Part shown: positions 1 to 8,399 of the stretch, piece after piece
Layout: each line of letters begins with the position of its first letter
Numbering within the stretch: position 1 is the first letter of the stretch
DNA from: Labia minor
Taxonomy: Eukaryota > Arthropoda > Insecta > Dermaptera > Spongiphoridae
Assembly (NCBI GenBank): GCA_963082975.1
Contig: OY720349.1
Coordinates: 61,316,501-61,380,500, forward strand
Length of the DNA: 64,000 nt
Direction: 5' to 3'
The notes under the pieces: model-generated
Seen by the model: only the letters and a program-made list of their open reading frames with translations
Databases searched by the model: none
Told to the model about the DNA's origin: nothing
Made by a program: the position numbers and the translations under genes

Positions 1-182
1 TTTTGAGTAAATTTGCTTACAGACATTACATACATACATACATACACACACACAGACATAATTCGAAAAATGGTATTTTCCGACTCAGGGAGGTCAAAAA
101 CGTCAAGATCTATCGAAATCTCGAAGTCGAAATTTTTGACGATTCCAATACTTCCCTTATACGAAGTATGCGGGAAAGTAAA
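1..182 (-). repeat. Interspersed repeat family B, partial copy
   Basis: This stretch matches, in inverse orientation, the segment at about 22345-22545. The shared parts include the ACAT/CACA microsatellite, the motif around a TTTTCGACTTCGAGATTTCG-like core, and the 'CCCGCATACTTCGTATAAGG' stretch (read on the other strand). The short reading frames across it are repeat-derived and appear in both copies, so they are not genes. The copy is cut by the window edge. The next bases to about 411 are plain A/T-rich DNA with nothing recognisable. Confidence 0.8.
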
Positions 183-411
183 AAAGAGAAAAATTTAAAT
201 TTATCATTGAGAATTAAAATTTATTATAAGATTTATTATATTTAATGTTTAAATATAAACTTTTAAAACCTTTAGATTTAAATGTAAATCTTTTAAATTA
301 TAATTTTATATACATACATTTTTTTATATTCTTACTTATAAAAAATAAAAAAGACCTTTTACAAAAATTATAGAGAAACCAATATTTGTTGTGAAACAAA
401 TTTCTTTAATT

Positions 412-533
412 AGATCAAAAAAAAAAAAATTAAAAAAACAATCCTTTTTGAAAAACAAAATTTTTTGTTAATAATGTATGTTGGTCCTTTTGTTAGAGAT
501 AGTCCGTGGACGACCGAATGTGTAATGGTGGTC
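412..533 (+). repeat. Repeat family D, left half (interrupted by family A)
   Basis: This segment, with poly-A runs, AATCCTTTTTGAAAAACA and AGATAGTCCGTGGACGACCG, matches 51160-51335. In that second copy the sequence continues directly into the part found here at 1173-1380. Here the two halves are separated by a family A repeat. Confidence 0.75.
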
Positions 534-1172
534 CTTTTTACCGGCCGACGATAGTAAGGGAGGTATTGTTTTCACACCAAATTTCACATGTGGAGATTTT
601 TGCATATCTCCACGAATCATGCATTTTCTTAACAGAAAAAACTATTTTTAGCATGATGTCTGTCCGTCCGTCCGTCTGTCCGTCCGTCCGTATAGATGTG
701 TACAGCCTGAACGGCTCAACCGATTTTGATGAAATTTGGTATATTTACTTAATCCTTCAGTGGGTTGAATTGATCAACTTTTGGTGCAAATCCGTGAACC
801 GGAAGTGGTAGTATTAGCGATGGACGATAGGAAGAGAAGGGTTATTTTCACACCAAATTTCACATGAGATTTTTTTACATATCTCCACAAATCATGCACT
901 ATGTATTGATTTTATCCTCGGGAAAATCATCTTCATTAGTTTTTTCTTAATTTAAAATTATATGACGTCATCCAACCATTCATGACGTCACAGCCTGGTC
1001 TTACATATATATTATAAATAAAATAAAATTAAAAATATTTATGTTATATGCCTATCTGTTTTTTATTACATTAATAGATATATTAAAATTATTTGAAATT
1101 GTTTCTGTAGCTGGAAATTAATTTACTTCAAACCGTCGGTCGGTTCGGACATGGCCTCAGGTCAACTTATTT
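534..1172 (+). repeat. Interspersed repeat family A, copy 1
   Basis: One of five copies in the window (others near 22.8, 26.6, 37.1 and 62.2 kb). It starts with ACCGGCCGACG (540-550) and ends with the inverse CGTCGGTCGGT (1134-1144), followed by a conserved tail ending in GGTCAACTTATT. Inside are a GTCC/GTCT microsatellite (658-694), a conserved stretch around CAGCCTGAACGGCTCAAC, and two TGACGTCA palindromes (963-970 and 983-990). The reading frame at 506-811 is repeat sequence, since the same peptide pattern recurs at the other copies. It could be a non-autonomous DNA element; no coding capacity is seen. Confidence 0.8.
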
Positions 1173-1380
1173 TCTTTCCAATAAAGTCTTCTGGTCTCGA
1201 CGGCAGCCCACGAATGTATGCCGTTGTCTGACTTTTTCAACAACTCGTGTCTTCAGGGGAAACGTATTACTATAATCCTTTCCACAAATAAATTTATTTT
1301 TAAATAAATAAATTTTATTTTTTCTTTTATTTTAAGGATTAATGATATTTTTAAAATATCATTACAATATATATATATAT
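1173..1380 (+). repeat. Repeat family D, right half
   Basis: This segment matches 51335-51540: TCTCGACGG, CAGCCCACGAA, TTCAGGGGAAACGTATTAC and the following A/T-rich part with 'GATTAATGATATTTTT'. It resumes the family D sequence interrupted by family A at 534-1172. Confidence 0.75.
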
Positions 1381-2568
1381 TTAAAATTATATCTTTCATT
1401 AATGTTTCTTTAATTCTAAAAAAAATAAATTTAAAATATTATTTAATGAATTTATTTTAACGAATTCATTTCAGAAATGTTCTCTTAATTTAATCATAAT
1501 TGAATGTAATTTTAATCTGGAATGCAACAGGTTATTCTCATATCTTGAATTTTCTTTTATTATGGAAATGTCTCAAATTCAAAATCCATTGTTTGTGTCC
1601 TTATTTTAATTAATTTTAATTTTTTCTAATAAATAAAATGTTATAGGATATTTTAAAAACAATAAATATTCTTTTAATTCTTTGAATAATTGATATGTAT
1701 TTGAGTAAAGTATTAGTTTTATCACCCCTATGAAAGATGCATAAAAAGTAAAAAAAAATAAAAATAAATCTATTCGGATTACGTGAAAATTTTGGTTAAA
1801 AAACAAAAATTACTAATAATAAGGTAATTAAAAAATTAAATTTTTAAACATGTTTATATTCAAAAAAAAATCTGGAGGGTCTCCACTCGACTATCTCGCA
1901 AGTTTGAATTGGATTAAATAACATAATATATTATATTTAAATTAAATTAAATTAATTAAATTATAAATTAATAAATAATATATATTAAACTTGACTCTTT
2001 GTTGATGGCACCACATCACGTGTTGGCGCGTGAGATTTGCAGTGTTAAAAAATTAATTCTGTACTTTCAGGGATTCAATCAAGCTGAAATTCTATATATA
2101 GCAGTTTTATACAATTTTTAATCATGTGAAAAGTTATCAAACATATATCTTTATTTTTACGGTCACTTTAGAGGAAAAAAAATCAAAACGTTGTAAGTAA
2201 TGACCCTCTTCCGGTTGAGCTACATTTCTCAAAAGTTGATAGAAAACTACGAATTTTGAATAATGTCCATGTACCAAATTTCATGAATCTAGCTCAAACC
2301 GTTTTTTCATGAAACACCATTTATTTATATTAATATTGAAACAATTTTGGTTGCATATCACCCAGGCGATTAACATAACTGAATATTCAAAATCCAGTCT
2401 ACCTGACGAAGGCTTTTCAGTCTTCCGCAAGGCGAAAGAACTTCCTGACACCTCGGATGGCTGATTATTCCCTTATACTTCTCAGCCAGGATGTTGTTCC
2501 TCTTCTTAGGCCCCAAATTTCTAAATGTTCTAGAAATACTAAATTAAACTGGAAAAAATTTTGAATCA
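1381..2568. other. Intergenic, A/T-rich, no gene seen
   Basis: No reading frame with coding character or known domain is visible on either strand. Around 2160-2330 is a stretch with 'CCAAATTTCATGAATCTAGC' wording typical of arthropod interspersed repeats. The segment 2390-2510 is less A/T-rich and may be the upstream part of the LINE fragment that follows, but I could not read a frame through it. Confidence 0.5.
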
Positions 2569-2775
2569 AAATTAACGATCAAAGCATTCCTCATAAAAAT
2601 CTAGTCAAATATGTAGGTATTTATATAGATGAACGTCTTCTTTTTGACAAACACGTAAAAAATCAACTAATCAAAGCCAGATCTCCTTTTATGGGATTAA
2701 AAAAGTTATTTTTCTGTCCTCATATAGATCCAAAATTAAAAATTCTATCTTACAGTTTACTTATTCGGCTTAATA
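2569..2775 (+). pseudogene. Non-LTR retrotransposon reverse-transcriptase fragment
   Basis: A frame without an ATG reads LVKYVGIYIDERLLFDKHV, then about 20 residues on, FMGLKKLFFCPHIDPKLK, then ILSYSLLIR. The pattern 'KYLGVxLDxxLxFxxHI...KAR...L..L...' is the region just after the catalytic core of Jockey-like non-LTR reverse transcriptases. The piece is short, lacks the YADD active site, and runs out at both ends. It is a 5'- and 3'-truncated relic. The clade is a guess; that it is non-LTR reverse transcriptase is fairly secure. Confidence 0.7.
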
Positions 2776-3587
2776 ATAAGTTAAAATTGTAACATTTAAC
2801 TATATTTATTATTTCATTTTATCATTTTTCCTACCTCGCCCCTATCCTTTATCTATTAATCCCTTGTTCCTTTCATTCCTTCCATAGATATGATATTTTT
2901 AGGTTTTTATTCTATTGCCAGTTTCCTAAAATAAATGTAAATACACATATTATTGTGATATTAAAATATACCACACTTCTGCCATGTACTGTATTAATTA
3001 GTATCTTTCTTTTTTTTAGTAAATAATTATTTTTATTGATCTCTTATAATGTAAATAATAATTTTTTTTAGAATAAGTAAAATTAGTTAATAATTATTAA
3101 ATTTTAATATGTTATAAACATGAATATCTTCTTCTTCTTCGTTGTCGATAACTTCCTAGCGGAAGTGTCGTGGCCCTAATAACTCCACAGGAGTCATAGG
3201 GTGTTCATGGGAAAATTTGAGCGAAGTGGTTTCCCCTTGCCTTCTTCGGTGGGGCAGCCGATGTTAAATTGAATTAAATTTTTATATTTATTAATTATTA
3301 ATTAATTAAATAAATATGAATATAACTTTTGTTAAATATGTTTTACACACTATGTATTATTTAATCCCGATGTGTTAGGATTTATATTTTGTTTCATTGT
3401 AAACTTTTGTATATATTGTATCAACATTGGGGAATAGCTACTTGATAAAAAGTAGCGCCTCCGATCAAGAAAATCAAGGTAAAGGTTGAGAGGACTCGTT
3501 CTACTGATCATAGGACACCTCATTGATATAAACGACTTGATAGGCGTTATATATATATATATATATATATAATTTATAGTAAAGTTA
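2776..3587. other. Intergenic with a short GC-richer repeat-like patch
   Basis: Mostly A/T-rich DNA. The patch at about 3122-3262 (GTCGTGGCCCTAATAACTCC, GGTTTCCCCTTGCCTTC) is clearly less A/T-rich than its surroundings and resembles the tails of dispersed retroelements in other invertebrates, but it has no second copy in this window. A TA microsatellite lies at about 3549-3571. Nothing else is recognised. Confidence 0.4.
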
Positions 3588-3740
3588 ATATTGGTAGGGG
3601 GTTTGTGTATTGAAGTAGAAGCGGGTGAAGGTGTGGATGCTCTTAAAAGGGACTGTTCCAAAATAAATAAAAAAGTCGGATTAACAAAAGAAGAGATCGT
3701 GATGATTTTATCTTTAGAGAATGTCATACTGATCAATTAG
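3588..3740 (+). other. Unassigned coding-like frame of 50 codons
   Basis: On the plus strand a frame reads without interruption to TAG at 3738-3740, with a soluble, charged composition (VEAGEGVDALKRD, then VGLTKEEIVMILSLEN) unlike the Lys/Asn/Ile-rich noise of nearby frames. A possible acceptor, TTTATAG, lies just before it at 3573-3579. No upstream exon or homologue is recognised. It could be a terminal exon, a pseudogene remnant or chance. The 128-codon frame on the opposite strand has the poorer composition. Confidence 0.25.
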
Positions 3741-3970
3741 TTTCTATTTTTGTGTATATCTATTGTGGTTTATTTTATTTTCAATTATAATTAAACTATT
3801 TTATTAACCCTACTCTCCTTCCCAAGTGACAGTTCAAGATTATTATTTAAATAAAGATTATAATACTATTAAGGCCTGTATTGATTTTTCAAAATCCTAC
3901 TAATTAAAAGCGTTTCGATATAAACAATAGAAATTAATGGTAAGGTCGGATCCAATCCGACCCTATAAAG

Positions 3971-4710
3971 CAGAGATGGGCATTAAGTCGATCGCGATCG
4001 ACTGGTGGACCGCCGAGTTATTTTAAAGTGATCGCCTTTACTCATTGCCTTTTTTACTTAAACTACTTCTTAGCATATAAAAAATTCCATTACTCGGGGA
4101 AGAAATAACCAAAAATATAAACGAATTGTTTTCTATAACTATTGAGGAAGATGAAGTTCTTCTTCTTCAAAATGACATAATTTTAAAAGCACATAATTCA
4201 GATCCTACAAATATTTTTTGGAATTTAATGGACGAAGTTAAGTATACTAATTTAAAAGGTCTCGCATTAAATTTAACATCGTTCTTTGGCTCTACCTACC
4301 TATGTGAATCTGCATTTTCTACGATGAATATAATTAAATCAAAATATCGCTCCCGTCTTACAGACAATCACCTCGAATGCAGTACAAGACTGGCAGTTAG
4401 TAATTATACACCAAGATTTACTAAATTAGCAGAGGATATGCAGTGTAAATCTTCTAATGAGGACAATTTCACATGACTTTATCTTAAATAATAATTCGAA
4501 TCAGAATATTTCTTATGAACTTGATATTTTTATACTTTTATAATCTTTAAATTTTGTTTGAAAATATATACCTAAGTTCCTTTCTTATTCTATTTTTTTA
4601 GTTACCTATGTACATTTATACCACATTTTTTATTATTATTATCTGGTGGACCGACTTATTCTTAAAAAATTATAAGTAGACCGCATCCTAAAACAGTTTG
4701 CCCATCCCTG
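3971..4710 (+). mobile_element. hAT transposon, internally deleted copy with target duplication
   Basis: The ends are inverse to each other: CAGAGATGGGC at the left and GCCCATCCCTG at the right. They are flanked by CTATAAAG (3963-3970) and CTATAAAC (4711-4718), an 8-bp target duplication with one mismatch, as expected for hAT elements. The only coding part left is the C-terminal dimerisation region (4126-4476), so most of the transposase has been lost and the copy cannot move itself. Confidence 0.85.
4126..4476 (+). pseudogene. hAT transposase C-terminal dimerisation remnant
   Basis: The 116-codon frame ends with the hAT dimerisation signature: FFGSTYLCESAFSTMNIIKS followed by KYRSRLTDNHLE. 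In intact hAT transposases this lies at the extreme C-terminus after a catalytic domain of some 400 residues. Here the BED finger, the catalytic acidic residues and the insertion domain are all missing. The frame opens inside the element and its ATG is probably incidental. It differs clearly in sequence from the hAT transposase at 58.6-60.5 kb, so it is a different family. Confidence 0.85.
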
Positions 4711-4859
4711 CTATAAACACCGTAGGAGATAAGGATTTAAAACGCGCTAAACGACTTTTATTTATTGATTATTAAAATAAAATCTACATATATATACCAA
4801 TTGTAGAAGTATCAAACCTGAATTTATTTGTAAAAATTGCGCGTTTTATTTGAAAATTA

Positions 4860-5333
4860 CGAGGGTGGGATGAAAAGTTTCCGACCTGACCAAGAAAAAC
4901 GATGTTTTTAAATTTTTTTTGCTATATTTTTCAAAATAATCTCCATCAACACTGATACATTTCTCATAGCGTTGTTCTAATTAATTTAATTAATTAATTA
5001 ATTATATAATTAATTAATTAAATTTGATTTAATTTAATTTAAGTCTCATCAACAGTTATGAATCGACGCAAAAATTCGTTTGGATTACGCCTACGGCGCC
5101 AAATTGTCGTTAGAAATGTTTTTTCGAAGCAATTTTTGGTCTAACGTTAGGAAATGCGGCACCCACATTGCACATAGCTTTCCATATTCAAATGGTTTTG
5201 CAAAATATTTCGCACACGTTCAGCTGACATCGAACAGGCCTCAATTATCTTGAATTCTGAAAAATAAAACAAACAAAAAATTGAAAAACATCGTTTTTCT
5301 TGGCCAGGTCGGAAACTTTTCAGACTGCCCTCG
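4860..5333 (-). mobile_element. Mariner element, internally deleted
   Basis: Long imperfect terminal inverted repeats begin CGAGGGTGGGATGAAAAGTT on the left; the right end gives CGAGGGCAGTCTGAAAAGTT on the other strand. Both sides carry a TA duplication (4858-4859, 5334-5335). On the minus strand two transposase scraps remain: NPNEFLRRFITVDET, which includes the first catalytic Asp, and LEQRYEKCISVDGDYFEKY near the C-terminus. Between them the catalytic core is deleted and replaced by an A/T-rich repeat around 4980-5045. Non-autonomous. Confidence 0.85.
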
Positions 5334-5339
5334 TATAAT

Positions 5340-5703
5340 TTTATTCAAAATAGTCTGCATTGGAATTTATACATTTTTCCCACCTCTTCGGCAGGTTATG
5401 AATGCCAAGCCAAAAAAATAATACTTCCTTTGAAGCGAACCACTTGTCGAGCCATTTTCGTACATTTTCATACGAAACGAAGTGTCGTTCCAAGGATGCA
5501 AATGGATGGTAATCAGACGGGGCTGAGTCTGGAGAACTTCCTAACAGAATGCCTTGATCTTATCCGTGACCCGTTTTGCTGTGTGTGAGGGGGTATTATC
5601 ATGAAGCAAAATGACTTTATGTCGTCTTTTTGCATATTCTGGTCATTTTTCACGTATTGCTCGATTCAAATCGATTATTTGTTGTTAGTAGCGATCAGAC
5701 GTT
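5340..5703 (-). pseudogene. Mariner transposase C-terminal remnant
   Basis: Read on the minus strand, this holds HKVILLHDNTPSHTAKRV (second catalytic Asp in the HDN motif), then KIKAFC, then a damaged stretch around 'WNDTSFRMKMYENGS', then the tail with 'FFGLAFITCRRGGKNV' in shifted frames. These are parts of the C-terminal half of a mariner transposase with frameshifts. It abuts the deleted mariner at 4860-5333 but belongs to a different family. No terminal repeats were found. Confidence 0.7.
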
Positions 5704-7904
5704 GGGCGCATTTAGTTCTATGCAATTAACTTCATTTATAGAGCTATAATTCATATATATATACAATGATACATACCACAGTAAATCACTTCATTAACAA
5801 GTAACACTATCACTATTTCTTCTAATATAATCAACCATTTTGGATTTGATTGATAATATGTAAATTTAATAAAAATTCTTTTAAATTTTGATACATACTT
5901 TGATATATAGTATATTACAGTGAAAAATAATAAAAGATTAATTTCTTAGCTCTTAAGCTATCAATTTTATTGCATGATAAAAAAAAAATTGTCAGTTTAT
6001 GTGTTTAATAGAATAATATTTTATTCTTTTTAGACCATTGAAAAAATGTTATTTTATAAAAATTTTTTATATTTATATTATTTAAAATTAAAAATTGAAA
6101 CCTACCTCATTCACAACATAGTAAAATTATTCTCTTATTGGATTATTTTACAAAGAGAAATAAAATTAAAGAAATATTTGATACTATTGTTTATATGAGA
6201 TAATCTTTTGAAAAAGAACATTTATTTTAATCTTTTTACAAAAATAAACACGTTTTGGAATTTTTTGATATCACTCTTAAGTAAATACTGTTTTCATTCT
6301 TGATGTTTAAATCTTACCATATATTTATAATAAAAATTTGATTTTAAATTAACGAAAAAATACAAAAAATGTTTTGAAGCCAATTTTTTTTTTCTTCTTT
6401 TCTTGTAATTCTTTTTCATTGTAATTTTTCTAATATTTTCATCACTTGTTAAATTTTTTAATTTTTATTTTAAATTCTTCAATTTTCAAAAATATTTAAA
6501 TATGTAAAACAATAAAAAAGTCTTAGCCTCTAAAGTTACTTATTATTTTTGATATGATCCTTTATAAAAATGAAAAAGCAAAATTTATGACTATCAGAAA
6601 AATTTTCGAAGATGATGATTAATCAAAAGATAAAACGGAAAGTTTATTTTCTTTTTGTCTTTTTAATGTATAATGTCATAGATTGTTCCTTAATCTAAAG
6701 TTTTTTTTTTTTATTTTAAAAAAAAATATTCATTTCAGCTTAAGAAGCATTTATAAATATAAACAAAATTAATAATAATAATCATTATTATTCGTCTTTA
6801 TTATCTAATAATAATACTCTAAATTATATATATAAAATACAGATAAGGTATTTGATGAATTTGATGATTTCATTTTTTTCTCTTTGTTTATTTTCAAGCA
6901 AATTATAAGGAATTGTATTCATTTATTGACACTTGAAGATATTAAAAAAAAAGTTAAATAAATAATTTAACAGTTTAATTAAAAATTTCTATTATTTAGA
7001 CAAAATGCTCTGGTTTTATTAATCATTTACATTATAAATCCTTTTCAATATATTAATGGAAAGAATTGAATTAATTAAATGTGAAATGTTTAATTCCAGT
7101 GATTATTAATTTTTATCTTTTTGTAAATAAATTAAAAGACAATAATTTAATTCTCCAATAGACAATAGAGCACAATAATTCTGATCATTCAATATAGGAA
7201 GGCAAGCTTTACTTCATAAAATTAAAAAAAATCAAAAAATTCAATTAAGTTAAATATTTACCTAAAATTAGAATTATTATATTATAATATCGTTACTCTA
7301 AAAAAAAAATTAGAATTTATGTAGAAATTTATCAATCAAGATTCTTAGTATCTACACTTATCATTCAATTTATCAAATATTAAATTAATATTAATAGGAT
7401 CTATTCTTTATGTCATATTTTTTTTAGAGCGAAATAAAACAATAAATTTGTTTAAAAACATTTATTTTTTTTAGATATCCTTTTTAAGTGATATAAATAA
7501 CTAAAATATCTCTTTAAATTGAACACAATTTTAGTATTTGGAAAAGAACAAATATTTATAAACAGAACAAGAAAATACATATAATTTTCATTAAAAGCGT
7601 CCATATTTTCTTAAATACAATCTGAAATTATTATAAATATAAAAGGACTAGTTTTTCAGTCTTTTAATGAAAATAAATAATAGTTCTTTTATATAAATAC
7701 TTATAAATAAAGAGATAGAAAAAAATAAACTAGAGAATCACTAAACGGCTGAATAATTTTAAAAACTAACAGCGTTTACAAAATATAATTTCAAGTAAAA
7801 TAAATAAAAACAATAATAAATATATTTTTTGATATTTTGTATGTTTTTTTTTTTTTTTTTTGTGAATAGAAAATAATAGAATAATATAAATATGAGGAAA
7901 AAAA
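5704..7904. other. Intergenic, A/T-rich, nothing recognised
   Basis: About 2.2 kb of A/T-rich DNA with no frame of coding character. About 75 bases at 6010-6085 resemble 24915-24995. A run of about 18 T (7845-7861) lies 45 bases past the stop codon of the histone gene on its 3' side. Confidence 0.5.
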
Positions 7905-8342
7905 TTAGAAATAAATTCGTATTGGTATCGGCGAACCTTTTATGAAAGTTAATCGTTTTCTTCTTAAATTGACAACGGCATTACTTTCAGGTATTGTTAC
8001 CTTGTTTAATAATTCATTCAAACTTTCGTCAGAGCGAATAGCGAAGACGATGTGTCGTGGTCCAATTCGGCGGGAGCCTGAAGACCGGGCAACCAATCCT
8101 GAATGCTCTAAAACCTCACTGCAGAGGTACTCCAAAACGGCACCAACGAAAACGGGCACCTCCGAGGCAAGGGACAATCCAAAATAGCCTCGTCGCAATC
8201 CGCGATGCACTTTGCCCACTGGGAAATTAATCCCTGCCCGTTCTGTTCTCGAGCGCAGATTATTTTTTATTGGATTCATTTTCTTCGTGGTGTTCTTTTT
8301 CGTTTTCAGTGCAACCCGTGGACAGATAGAAGAATTCTCCAT
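7905..8342 (-). CDS. Divergent histone H2A variant, intronless
   Basis: The 145-residue product carries a full H2A histone fold. The N-terminal tail (1-30) is rich in Lys/Asn. Residues 31-41 (SRTERAGINFP) match the SRSxRAGLQFP entry of H2A, and loop 1 has canonical length but changed sequence. Helix 2 reads VLEYLCSEVLE, and GPRHIVFAIRSDESLNELL covers helix 3. Five of the six nucleosome acidic-patch residues are kept (E71, E76, E79, D105, E106, equivalent to H2A E56, E61, E64, D90, E91); the sixth is Ser107. The docking domain (PESNAVVNLRRKRL) is unlike canonical H2A, and the SQ-type tail is absent. It should form a nucleosome subunit with H2B in the nucleus. The gene stands alone, not in a histone cluster, and its base composition is richer in G/C than the surroundings. 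Testis-type H2A variants diverge in this way, but tissue is inference. Confidence 0.85.
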   Translation of the reverse strand: MENSSICPRVALKTKKNTTKKMNPIKNNLRSRTERAGINFPVGKVHRGLRRGYFGLSLASEVPVFVGAVLEYLCSEVLEHSGLVARSSGSRRIGPRHIVFAIRSDESLNELLNKVTIPESNAVVNLRRKRLTFIKGSPIPIRIYF

Positions 8343-8359
8343 CGTCTCTGCAGAAACAC

Positions 8360-8396
8360 TGACGATTGGTTGAAACTACTTTTTAGATGACGTCAT
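8360..8396 (-). promoter_or_regulatory. CCAAT box and CRE-like palindrome upstream of H2A variant
   Basis: On the minus strand, upstream of the ATG at 8342, lie a CCAAT box (ATTGG at 8365-8369 on the plus strand) 23 bases away and the palindrome TGACGTCA (8388-8395) 46 bases away. CCAAT boxes are common in histone promoters and CRE sites in germline histone genes. No TATA box is obvious. The same TGACGTCATCC 11-mer occurs in repeat family A, so it may have come from that repeat. Confidence 0.45.
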
Positions 8397-8399
8397 CCT

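Noticed and set aside
506-811. 101-codon plus-strand frame with a PSVCPSVR-type peptide
   Set aside because: It lies in repeat family A; similar peptides occur at the other copies, and they come from the GTCC/GTCT microsatellite.
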